64,000 nt of DNA from NCBI RefSeq assembly GCF_004363655.1, contig NZ_SNZH01000015.1, forward strand, positions 100,898 to 164,897. The letters run 5' to 3'. The stretch comes from Tahibacter aquaticus. GTDB taxonomy: Bacteria; Pseudomonadota; Gammaproteobacteria; Xanthomonadales; Rhodanobacteraceae. Below the pieces are notes generated by a model. It did not search any database. It worked only from the letters and a program-made list of their open reading frames with translations, and had not been told where the DNA came from. Both the position numbers and the translations under genes were made by a program. Positions 51,663 through 59,337 of this stretch are shown piece after piece (positions within the stretch are counted from its first letter, which is position 1; the number at the start of each line of letters is the position of its first letter).

Positions 51663-52844
51663 ATGTCGCAACGTCTCCTGATTCGACTGCAAAGCAACGG
51701 CCGTCACGCCTGGCTGGTTCCCGGCAGTGCCGCGGCGTCGGCCGTGCAAGGTTTGCCGCCGCCAGAGACCGTGGCCCGCGCCCAGTCCATCGTCGTACTG
51801 GTGCCTGGCGCGGAAGTGCTGCTGCTGGAAGCGCCCGCGGTGAGCAAGAACCGCGCTCAGCTGGTCAAGGCCGTGCCTTATGCGCTGGAAGACCAGCTGG
51901 CACAGCCAGTGGAAGAGTTGCATTTTGCACTAGCGGATACGCCCGGCGGAGCGATGGTCGGCGTTGCCGCAGTCGCCCACGTCAAGCTCAAGGCCTGGCT
52001 GGCCGAACTCGCTGCCGCCGGCATCCGTCCCGACGTGGTGCTGCCCGAATCGCTGGCGTTGGCCACGGGCCAGTTGATCATCGAGCCCGGCAGCGCCCAG
52101 CTGCGCCTGGGGCCGTGGCGTGCCGCCACGCTGGAACCCGACCTGCTGGCCGAATGGCTGGAATTCGCCGATGACGGCAGCCTGCCAGAGATCGACGTAT
52201 TCGATACGCGCCTGCAGCCGCGCCAGCAGCTGCCGCCGAATGCCGTGCGGGCGTATTACGAGCGCCAGGGCGATGCGCTGAACCTGCTGGCCCGCGGCAT
52301 TCCCGCCGTGCTGCCGCTGAACCTGCTGCAAGGCGAATACGCGCCGCGCCACCGCAGCGCCCCGGCGGCACGCTGGTGGCGCTATGCCGGCATGGCCGCC
52401 GTCGCTGCTCTGCTGCTCGCCTTCGCCCAGCTGGTGCTGGAACGCCAGGTATTGGCGGGCGAATCCGAACGCCTGGACGACGCCATGCGTGCCGTGCTGG
52501 TGCAGAGTTTTCCCGAAATGGAAAAAGTGGCCGGTGATCCGCCGGCATTGATGCGCAGCGCGCTGTCGCGCCTGGGCGGCGGCGAGTCCAGCGGCGGCCT
52601 GCTGCGCACGCTGAGCCAGATCGCGCCCATCCTCGGCTCCACCACGCGGCTGACCACGCGCGGCATCGAATTCCGCAACGGCGTGCTGGAACTGGCCGTC
52701 ACCGCGCCCGACGTGCCCACGCTGGACTCCCTGCGCGAACGCCTCACCACCGTGCCCGGCCTCAGCGTGGAGCTCACCGCCGCCAACCCCGGCGCCAACG
52801 GCGTCGACGGCCGCATGCGCGTCACCAGCGGAGCCAAGCCATGA
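51663..52844 (+). CDS. gspL: Type II secretion inner-membrane protein GspL
   Basis: The 393-residue product has the cytoplasmic actin-like GspL part (LVPGAEVLLLEAPAVSKNRAQ, AVPYALEDQLAQPVEELHFA, GIRPDVVLPESLAL), one membrane helix near residue 240-260 (WWRYAGMAAVAALLLAFAQLV) and a periplasmic ferredoxin-like domain (LRTLSQIAPILGSTTRL, IEFRNGVLELAVTAPDVPTLDSL). GspL recruits the ATPase GspE to the membrane and pairs with GspM. Start ATG 51663 (MSQRLLIRL). GspM overlaps its stop by ATGA. Confidence 0.93.
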   Translation: MSQRLLIRLQSNGRHAWLVPGSAAASAVQGLPPPETVARAQSIVVLVPGAEVLLLEAPAVSKNRAQLVKAVPYALEDQLAQPVEELHFALADTPGGAMVGVAAVAHVKLKAWLAELAAAGIRPDVVLPESLALATGQLIIEPGSAQLRLGPWRAATLEPDLLAEWLEFADDGSLPEIDVFDTRLQPRQQLPPNAVRAYYERQGDALNLLARGIPAVLPLNLLQGEYAPRHRSAPAARWWRYAGMAAVAALLLAFAQLVLERQVLAGESERLDDAMRAVLVQSFPEMEKVAGDPPALMRSALSRLGGGESSGGLLRTLSQIAPILGSTTRLTTRGIEFRNGVLELAVTAPDVPTLDSLRERLTTVPGLSVELTAANPGANGVDGRMRVTSGAKP

Positions 52845-53329
52845 TGCAGGGCTGGTGGAAGCAGCGCGACGCGCGCGAACAGAAAATCCTGCTGGTCGGC
52901 GGCGTGCTGGCGGTGGTGCTGCTGGTCTGGGCGCTGGTGTGGTACCCGCTGCAGCGCTCCCGTGCCGAATTGCGCGTGCGTGTGGAAATGCAGCGCATCG
53001 ACCTGGAACAGATGCGCAGCGACGCCGCCCGCGTCGGCCAGCTGCGCGGCCAGGGCGCGCGCGCCAAGGTCGAGCGCCAGGGCAAATCCCTGCTGGCGCT
53101 GGCCGATGCCACTGCGCGCGGTGCCCAGCTGGCGAACGAGATCAAGCGTGTGGAACCGGTCGGCGGCAAAAGCGTGCGTGTCAGCTTCGAAGGCGCCTCG
53201 TTCGATGCGGTCAGCGACTGGATGGAAGGGCTGGCGCGGGACTTCGGCGTGGTTGCGACGGATTTTTCCGCCGATCGTGCCGAAGGCAATGGCCGCGTCA
53301 ATGCGCGCGTTACCCTGGAAGAGCCGTGA
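52841..53329 (+). CDS. gspM: Type II secretion inner-membrane protein GspM
   Basis: The 162-residue product has a short cytoplasmic tail (MMQGWWKQRDAREQKIL), one membrane helix (LLVGGVLAVVLLVWALVWYPL), a coiled-coil linker and a periplasmic ferredoxin-like domain (VEPVGGKSVRVSFEGASFDAV, WMEGLARDFGVV). It stabilises GspL in the inner-membrane platform. Coupled to gspL by ATGA. Confidence 0.93.
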   Translation: MMQGWWKQRDAREQKILLVGGVLAVVLLVWALVWYPLQRSRAELRVRVEMQRIDLEQMRSDAARVGQLRGQGARAKVERQGKSLLALADATARGAQLANEIKRVEPVGGKSVRVSFEGASFDAVSDWMEGLARDFGVVATDFSADRAEGNGRVNARVTLEEP

Positions 53330-53378
53330 GTTTCTGGCTATTTTTAGCTTTCTTGCCAATTAAAAGATCCGCATCCGC

Positions 53379-54146
53379 ATGAAACTGCTGCGCCGTCTGT
53401 TTTTCCTGCTGTTGTTCCTGGCCGTGGTCGGCGGCGTGATCGCCTGGACCCTGCCGGCCGATATCGCCCTGCGCTACCTCAAGCCCGACCTCGGGCCGCT
53501 GCAGCTGTCGGGTATTTCCGGCACCGTCTGGCAAGGCCGCGCCGCATCGGCATCCGCCTTCGGCACGCCGCTGGGCGCGCTGGAATGGAGCGTGCGCAAG
53601 TCGCCGCTGCTGGTACGCGTGATCGACGCCAAGGTCGGCCTCAAGGGCGGTGCACTGACCCTCGACGGCGGCGTGCAGCGCGATCCCGACGGCAGCGTGC
53701 TGGTACGCAATCTCGATTTCCGGATGCCGGCCGAACTCGCTGCGCCGGCGCTGGACATTCCTTCGCTCAAGCTGCTGGGCCGCATCGAAGGCCGCATCGA
53801 CGACGCGCGCCTGGCCGCCGGCTGGGTCAGCGGCGCCCGCGGCACGGCACATTGGCGCGAAGCGGCAGTCAGCGGCGAAGCCGAAGCGCGGCTCGGCGAA
53901 CTGAGTGCCGAATTCGCCTCGCAGCCCGACGGCAGCATTACCGGCACGGTCAAGGACGATGGCAGCAGCAGCCTGGAAGTGGCGGGCCAGTTCGTCATCC
54001 AGACCGGCCAGTTCAGCGCCAGCGCGCGCCTTGCCGCGCGCAACAACGATGCGCAGATGCTCGAAGCGCTGCGCTTCATCGGCGAGCCGCAGCCTGACGG
54101 CAGCCGCCTGCTGAAGATCCACGGCCAGCTGTTCAAGCTGTTCTGA
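53379..54146 (+). CDS. gspN: Type II secretion protein GspN
   Basis: The 255-residue product has one N-terminal membrane helix (LFFLLLFLAVVGGVIAWTL) and a periplasmic part with the GspN pattern: DLGPLQLSGISGTVWQGRAA, LGALEWSVRKSPLL, LDIPSLKLLGRIEGRI, WREAAVSGEAEARLGEL. GspN is found in only some T2SS operons and its exact role is unclear; it is thought to assist the inner-membrane platform. Last gsp gene here; gspD is not next to it. Confidence 0.92.
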   Translation: MKLLRRLFFLLLFLAVVGGVIAWTLPADIALRYLKPDLGPLQLSGISGTVWQGRAASASAFGTPLGALEWSVRKSPLLVRVIDAKVGLKGGALTLDGGVQRDPDGSVLVRNLDFRMPAELAAPALDIPSLKLLGRIEGRIDDARLAAGWVSGARGTAHWREAAVSGEAEARLGELSAEFASQPDGSITGTVKDDGSSSLEVAGQFVIQTGQFSASARLAARNNDAQMLEALRFIGEPQPDGSRLLKIHGQLFKLF

Positions 54147-54168
54147 TGCGCCAACGGGAAGCAATGCC

Positions 54169-54954
54169 GTGAGCCTGACCGACGCATTCCTCGACCACGC
54201 CCTGGGCGTCGCGCGCGACGCTGCGCAGGCCGCGACGGCAGTCATCCGCCACTACTACCGCGAAGGCTTCGCGGTAGAGATCAAGGCCGACCAGACGCCG
54301 GTGACCATCGCCGATCGCGAGGCCGAAGCCGCCATCAAGCGCGTGCTGCGCGCCGCGTTTCCCGAGCATGCCTATTACGGCGAGGAAGAAGGCCGCGAAG
54401 GCAACAGCGAATTCCTCTGGCTGATCGATCCCATCGACGGCACCAAGAGCTTCGTGCGGCACTATCCCTTCTTCTCCACCCAGATTGCGCTGATGCATCG
54501 CGACGAACTGGTGCTTGGCGTTTCCAGCGCCTCCGAATACGGCGAGCTGGCCTGGGCGCGCCGTGGCGGCGGTGCCTGGCTCAACGGCGAACGCATTGCC
54601 GTTTCCGCCGCCAGCGATTTCGACGCCCAGACCGCCATTTCCTTCGGCAACGTAAAGACCTTGTCGCGCGACCCGCGCTGGCAGGTGCTGGCGCAGATGA
54701 TCCAGCGCAGCGGCCGCACGCGCGGCTACGGCGATTTCCTGCACTACCACTTGCTCGCGCGCGGCTGCATCGACCTGCTGATCGAATCGGATGTGAACAT
54801 TCTGGATTTTGCGCCACTGGCGGTGATCCTGCGCGAAGCCGGTGCCATCGTCACCGACCTGGAAGGGCGGGCGCCGGGCCTGGCCAGCACCAGCGTACTG
54901 GCCGGGCCGCCGGCGCTGCATGCGAAGGCACTGGCCGAGTTCGCCGGCGCGTAG
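54169..54954 (+). CDS. Inositol-monophosphatase family phosphatase (HisN/CysQ-like)
   Basis: The 261-residue product belongs to the Li+-sensitive, Mg-dependent phosphatase family. Metal-binding motifs are visible: GEEEG near residue 68, WLIDPIDGTKSF near residue 88, and the C-terminal NILDFAPLAVILREAGAIVTDLEG. Substrate is not certain: the arrangement fits histidinol-phosphatase or 3'(2'),5'-bisphosphate nucleotidase as well as inositol phosphates. The GTG start follows a GGGAAG site, 22 bases after gspN, so it is probably read with the gsp operon although unrelated in function. Confidence 0.88.
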   Translation: MSLTDAFLDHALGVARDAAQAATAVIRHYYREGFAVEIKADQTPVTIADREAEAAIKRVLRAAFPEHAYYGEEEGREGNSEFLWLIDPIDGTKSFVRHYPFFSTQIALMHRDELVLGVSSASEYGELAWARRGGGAWLNGERIAVSAASDFDAQTAISFGNVKTLSRDPRWQVLAQMIQRSGRTRGYGDFLHYHLLARGCIDLLIESDVNILDFAPLAVILREAGAIVTDLEGRAPGLASTSVLAGPPALHAKALAEFAGA

Positions 54955-55066
54955 ATACGACGGCATGGAGATCCGGCCGGCACGGGCGCGCGCATTCGTG
55001 CGTGCCATTCGTTGCGGTTCCAGCTGATCGGAGCCGACCTCGGTCGACGTCGTTTCGCCAATCCGT

Positions 55067-56245
55067 TCAGTTGAATCCATCGGCGAAGATCGCGTCGGTG
55101 AAACCGGCGATCAGGTGCGAAACCGCGCCACCGCCGAACTTGCTGGTGCCGAGCAGCACGAGGTGGCCCAAAGGGCTGATCGACAGATATTCCGCGGCGT
55201 CGTCGCCGAGGGCGACGGTGTTGAGTGGGCCTTCCCAGGTCGCGCCGGAGTTCACCGCCCCCAGCGAATACGGCATCTGGCCGATCAGGTTGATGCCGCG
55301 CGCGGTCGGGCGGCGGTAGACCTTGTACTGATTGCTTCCGGCATGGCTTCGCAGCAGATAGGTGTTGCCGTCGCTCAAGGTGAAGGTTTGCGAAGGCAGT
55401 AGCAGGCCGGCGCCGTCAGACCCATCGTAGTCTGCGTGAGGACTCCACTGCGGCAGATCGGTGCTCTCGTCGATCGCGGTGCCGCTGAGCGTGGACAGCA
55501 CATGCGACGCCATGTAGCTGCGGCTGCTGCCGTACCAGTTGTGCACCAGGGTGAAGATGCGCGTGCCGGCGATGCCGAAACCTTTGCTGGGGTCGCGATA
55601 GGAGCTGTTCGGCGCAATCTGGCTGAAGCTCCAGCTGCCGCCGCCATTGGTCGAAATGGCGCAGTAAAGGCGCGATGTTGTTTGTGGTTCCGCACCCGGA
55701 ATCAGGATCGGTATCGCCACCGGCAGCAGGATGCGTCCGCCGGTCTCTATGGCCTGGCCCATCGAGCGTGCACCGAAGTTGTAGTGCGGAAGCGCTTTCG
55801 TGCGGAGCGTGCTTTTGAGCACGAAATCCGTACCGAGGCCGTTGACGCTTTCATACACCGTCAGCTTGAACGGTTTGGCCGGGATGTTCGGCACGCCGCC
55901 TTCCAGCAGGTAAAGCAGGATGCGGCCGTTGCTCAGCCGCTGCAGGCGCGACGAAAATTCGCTGGAATAGAAGACATGGAACTGCACTTCGTTCGCTGCG
56001 CTGGCATTGGCAACGGTCAGCAGTTGGGTCTCCGAGCTCACTACCGAGAGCATGACCCGGTTGCCGATCAGATACGTCGTCAGGAAATTTCCGTCGGAGC
56101 GGCGGACATAACTTCCCTGGCTGTATTGACTTCCGTTGTTGTAGTTTTCGCCGCGAAACTGAACCGGGTTCCGCCAGACAAAGTCTGCCGCCCAGGGGCT
56201 TTGACAGGCCAGCAGCATCACGACCATCGCCAACAGAGTGCGCAT
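55067..56245 (-). CDS. Secreted propeller-like protein with 'IFADGFN' tail
   Basis: The product is 392 aa with a Sec signal peptide (MRTLLAMVVMLLACQSPWAA). Repeats such as YCAISTNGGGSWSFSQIAP and YSSEFSSRLQRLSNGRILLYL resemble Asp-box/sialidase-type beta-propeller blades, but I see no full catalytic set, so the exo-sialidase label is only a fold hint. The protein ends FTDAIFADGFN, close to the tail of the delta-60 protein at 45348. AAGGAG lies nine bases before the start. It faces the inositol-monophosphatase family gene convergently. A type II secretion substrate is plausible from neighbourhood only. Confidence 0.82.
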   Translation of the reverse strand: MRTLLAMVVMLLACQSPWAADFVWRNPVQFRGENYNNGSQYSQGSYVRRSDGNFLTTYLIGNRVMLSVVSSETQLLTVANASAANEVQFHVFYSSEFSSRLQRLSNGRILLYLLEGGVPNIPAKPFKLTVYESVNGLGTDFVLKSTLRTKALPHYNFGARSMGQAIETGGRILLPVAIPILIPGAEPQTTSRLYCAISTNGGGSWSFSQIAPNSSYRDPSKGFGIAGTRIFTLVHNWYGSSRSYMASHVLSTLSGTAIDESTDLPQWSPHADYDGSDGAGLLLPSQTFTLSDGNTYLLRSHAGSNQYKVYRRPTARGINLIGQMPYSLGAVNSGATWEGPLNTVALGDDAAEYLSISPLGHLVLLGTSKFGGGAVSHLIAGFTDAIFADGFN

Positions 56246-56440
56246 ACAGGGTGCTCCTTGCTGCAGTGGAGGCCCTGGTCATGTCTGGGCCACACCACTG
56301 CGGTGTCGCCAGTGGTGCGATCCTCTCAAGCTGCAGAATTGCAATGCGTACAAGTAGCTATTGAAATTATTTCCGCTATGGCATCGGGTGCCGTATGGAT
56401 ATCGCCCGGTTGGCTACGCTGGCGGGCGCATCGATTCCGG

Positions 56441-57712
56441 CTAGCGCGCCGGCACCGCGCTGAGCTTCACCGGCTCGGCCTGCGCCGGCCTGGGCACCGC
56501 CAGAAACAGATCGACGACCGCGTTCGACAGCGCGTTCAAGTCCTTGGTCGTGGACAGCTGCGCATTGGTCAGAATGGAAATGCTCAGGCGTTGCTGCGGA
56601 TACAGCGCGAAGCGCGAGGTCGCGCCGGTGGCTACGCCGTTATGGCTGACAACATCCGTGCGCTGGCGGCCGCCGAGGATTTCCCGCTGCCGGTGCACGC
56701 GCCAGCCCAGCGCATAGTCGTCGCCGTTGTCCTTGCCGTCGGCCAGCGGCTGCGGCGTCCAGAAGCGCTCGCGCGTGGCCGCATCGTAGAGGCGGTTATC
56801 GAGAATGCCGTTGCCGAAGCGCACCAGATCGCGCGGCGTCGACAGCAAGCCGCCGGAGGGCCATTTGTTGCTGTTGTCCACGCGAAAGGTGCGCCGGTAT
56901 CCGTCGCTGGTAACTTCGTAGAAGCCCACGCGGCCGGGCATCTCGCGCAAGGCATCGTCCGCCGCCGTATGTGCCAGCTGCAAGGGCTGGATCACCGCTG
57001 CATCGAGATAGGCGAGAAAATCCTGCTGCGCAACCGCTTCGACCACGGCGCCGGCGAGGTTGTAGCCCGGGCTGGTATAGCGGAAATCCCGTCCTGGCCG
57101 GTACTCCAGCGGCGCTGCGGCAACCGCCGCCGTCGCCTCGCGCAGCGATGCGAAATGACGCCTGTTGTAATACTCCCAAATGGGAAAACACAGGCAAAGC
57201 GAGTAATCGCGGATGCCGGCGCTGTGGCTCATCACCTGGCGCGTGGTGACTGGCCATTCCTTCGGGGCAAACCAGGGCAGGTAGGTCTGCAGCGGTGCGT
57301 CCAGATCCACCTTGCCCGCCTGCACCAATATGGCCATGGCGGCCGAGGTGAACGCTTTGGTCGTGCTGCCGATGCGGAACTGCGAATCGAGACTGAGCGG
57401 TTTCAGCGTTTCCAGTTCTGCATAGCCGCGGCTATACGCCCATACTTCGCGCCCATCCAGGCCGACGGCAATCGCAATGCCCGGCAAGTGCAGGCGTTGC
57501 TGCAGTTGCACCAGCAGCGGCCTGGCCGCGGAAATCGCCTGCGCATAGGCCGGGTCAGCTGCTTCGACCTGCGGCGGTAACGGTGTGGAAGCCGGCGCCT
57601 CGCGCCAGCCCCAGTGATAGGCGAAAACCGGTTCGAACAGCTTGAAAGCGAGCAAGGCGAGCGCGCACAGCAGTACGCGCAGCCACCAGCGTGGGCGGCG
57701 GGCAGTCGTCAT
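56441..57712 (-). CDS. Serine hydrolase, beta-lactamase/PBP4-like family
   Basis: The product is 423 aa with an N-terminal membrane anchor or signal (WLRVLLCALALLAFKLF). The beta-lactamase fold is clear: FRIGSTTKAFTSAAMAILV with the Ser-x-x-Lys nucleophile near residue 116, the tyrosine motif in RYTSPGYNLAGAVVE, and HNGVATG near the C-terminus in place of KTG. Family members are esterases, D-amino peptidases or carboxypeptidases; true beta-lactamase activity is unlikely. Start follows GAGG five bases upstream. It lies 18 bases downstream of a small XRE gene, in one transcription unit. Confidence 0.9.
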   Translation of the reverse strand: MTTARRPRWWLRVLLCALALLAFKLFEPVFAYHWGWREAPASTPLPPQVEAADPAYAQAISAARPLLVQLQQRLHLPGIAIAVGLDGREVWAYSRGYAELETLKPLSLDSQFRIGSTTKAFTSAAMAILVQAGKVDLDAPLQTYLPWFAPKEWPVTTRQVMSHSAGIRDYSLCLCFPIWEYYNRRHFASLREATAAVAAAPLEYRPGRDFRYTSPGYNLAGAVVEAVAQQDFLAYLDAAVIQPLQLAHTAADDALREMPGRVGFYEVTSDGYRRTFRVDNSNKWPSGGLLSTPRDLVRFGNGILDNRLYDAATRERFWTPQPLADGKDNGDDYALGWRVHRQREILGGRQRTDVVSHNGVATGATSRFALYPQQRLSISILTNAQLSTTKDLNALSNAVVDLFLAVPRPAQAEPVKLSAVPAR

Positions 57713-57730
57713 GGCAACCTCGATCAGGGT

Positions 57731-57961
57731 TCAGGTCAGCGCGACGCTGTCGTCGCGCCAGAAGAACACATCGTCCACCTGTTTACCGAACACGCGCGCC
57801 AGGCGAAACGCCAGTTCCAGCGACGGCGCATAGCGTCCGGCTTCCAGCGCGATCACGGTCTGGCGCGTGACGCCGGCGGCTCTGGCCAGGGCCTCCTGCG
57901 TCATCTCGCCGTGGTCGAACCGCAATCGCCGCAAATGGTTTCCTATCGGCGATGTCGTCAT
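57731..57961 (-). CDS. Small XRE-family regulator
   Basis: The 76-residue product is a single Cro/CI helix-turn-helix: [34 protein letters not shown] and [27 protein letters not shown]. This is the short YozG/PlcR-N-type repressor commonly paired with a multi-helix membrane protein. Its ATG overlaps the stop of the upstream membrane-protein gene (ATGA). A TGTA...TACA inverted repeat upstream of that gene is a candidate binding site. Confidence 0.93.
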   Translation of the reverse strand: MTTSPIGNHLRRLRFDHGEMTQEALARAAGVTRQTVIALEAGRYAPSLELAFRLARVFGKQVDDVFFWRDDSVALT

Positions 57962-58569
57962 GCGCTGCTGTCCAGGGTATCGCGCCGGTAGCCCCAGAGT
58001 TGCAGTGCATGCCTCACCAGACTGCTGACTACCAGGGTGAGCATCAGCACATTGGCCAGAAACGCATGGCTCATGGCCTGCAGCCGTTGCGGCGGGTTGA
58101 AGCCCAGCGTGACCGAAATCACGATGATCAATAGCGCCAGCGTCATGCCGGAAAGCGAGGTTGCCCGCGCGTCGATGGCGCGGTCGCGCTCGTCCTTGAC
58201 CACTTCGCGCCGATGCAGGATGTACCAGCTCAGCAGCGCGCCGCCGATCAGCGTCCAGGTCATCGCGCCCAGCCGGTTCGACGCTGCGCTATGCATCTGC
58301 ATCGCCGGTCCTGCCATCAGTAGCGCGGTCAGCATCTGCGCGCCGATAAGGCTGGTGCTGGCCAGGCCGTGCCAGACCTCCTGTTCCGGCTCGCCCGGTT
58401 CGTCGCCTTGCACCGCAGCGCGCTGCTGCCAGTGTCGGCGCATATACAACGCGGCGCCGACCATCAGCACCACGCCGACCAGGCCTTCGGAAGTCGGCCA
58501 GTCGATCCAGGGGCCGGCGAGTAGCGCGCCCGTGAGGGCGCTGATCAGGATGACCAGGGCGATTTGCAT
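57958..58569 (-). CDS. Membrane protein of an XRE-linked cassette
   Basis: The product is 203 aa with about five or six membrane helices ([101 protein letters not shown]). The loop [19 protein letters not shown] with its DERD motif resembles DUF2178-type membrane proteins that are always paired with small XRE regulators. Function is unknown. First gene of a three-gene unit with the XRE regulator and the serine hydrolase. Confidence 0.82.
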   Translation of the reverse strand: MQIALVILISALTGALLAGPWIDWPTSEGLVGVVLMVGAALYMRRHWQQRAAVQGDEPGEPEQEVWHGLASTSLIGAQMLTALLMAGPAMQMHSAASNRLGAMTWTLIGGALLSWYILHRREVVKDERDRAIDARATSLSGMTLALLIIVISVTLGFNPPQRLQAMSHAFLANVLMLTLVVSSLVRHALQLWGYRRDTLDSSA

Positions 58570-58595
58570 GAGTCGATGACTGCTTCAGGGGACGA

Positions 58596-58612
58596 AATGT
58601 ATGGTTTACATT
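58596..58612. promoter_or_regulatory. Inverted repeat upstream of the membrane-protein/XRE unit
   Basis: AATGTA-TGGTT-TACATT is a perfect 6-bp inverted repeat with a 5-base spacer, with another TACATT at 58611-58617 overlapping it. It lies 27 bases upstream of the ATG at 58569, in the promoter zone, and is the likely operator for the XRE regulator of the same operon. Confidence 0.6.
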
Positions 58613-59300
58613 ACATTCTGTCCGGCGCAGCAGTCAACGGGCGCTGACGTGGAAGGAATGGTGTGCTGCGTGGACGCCCGACGGTTGTGGCAAACCGATC
58701 GCCAATGGCGTCCTCGCGCAGAGGCTGTTGCCGGGCACTCTGGCCGGGTCGCCGCTGCTGACGCCGTGAGGCGCGTCCAGGCCCTGCTTGCAGTGGAGCT
58801 GTCCGGGGACGCGCCACCCATCAAAGGTCCGCGGCACCAGCGACGCTGCCTGCAGCCGTGGGCACGGCTACCTGCGCTGGTATCGTCAAGCAACTTAATT
58901 CAAAAAAGCACGACAGACATTTTAGATAGTGCGGCGTGGTGCGCGGTCCGGCAAGCCGGGCCGCGCAGGCGCTGCGGTTGCGGGCAGCCGGTATACCAGT
59001 TTTCGTACGAGGCGTAGTCGTCGCCGGGACAGAACACCGACACTTCCGATCAGAGGGGACGTCATGCAGACAATCAAGACGTGAATGGGCGAGCACCAGG
59101 ATTACTATCCTGTGCATGGAACTGTTTGTCGCACAAATGCAATTTATTACTTGTTTCTAGCGTGCCGGCGGCGTTGAGTCGTGGCCGAAGTCCAGCAACA
59201 GCTTCACCTTTCTTCGCCAGGGCGTACTCGTACTTTGGCCGCGTGGTCTTCGGTGAAGACCGGCGATACCCAGGGTCGGCGGGGCGTTGCCTGCAGGAAA
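58613..59300. other. Roughly 690-bp stretch without a convincing gene
   Basis: Several short open frames exist on both strands, but none has a recognisable family, a good ribosome site or consistent codon use. The region from about 58890 to 58930 and 59120 to 59165 is AT-richer than its surroundings. I see no repeat or RNA structure that I can name. Confidence 0.5.
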
Positions 59301-59325
59301 CCCGCGCCGGCAAATCCGGCGCGGG
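59301..59325 (-). terminator. Hairpin past the metalloprotease gene, likely terminator
   Basis: CCCGCGCCGG (59301-59310) and CCGGCGCGGG (59316-59325) form a perfect 10-bp stem with a 5-base loop, 13 bases past the stop at 59338. On the minus strand it is followed by TTTCCTG, a short T-run, so termination is probable but weaker than a classic site. Confidence 0.7.
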
Positions 59326-59337
59326 CTGGCATCTGCT

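Noticed and set aside
58601-59017. 138-codon plus-strand frame
   Set aside because: No family, poor codon pattern, and its start lies inside the operator region of the divergent unit.
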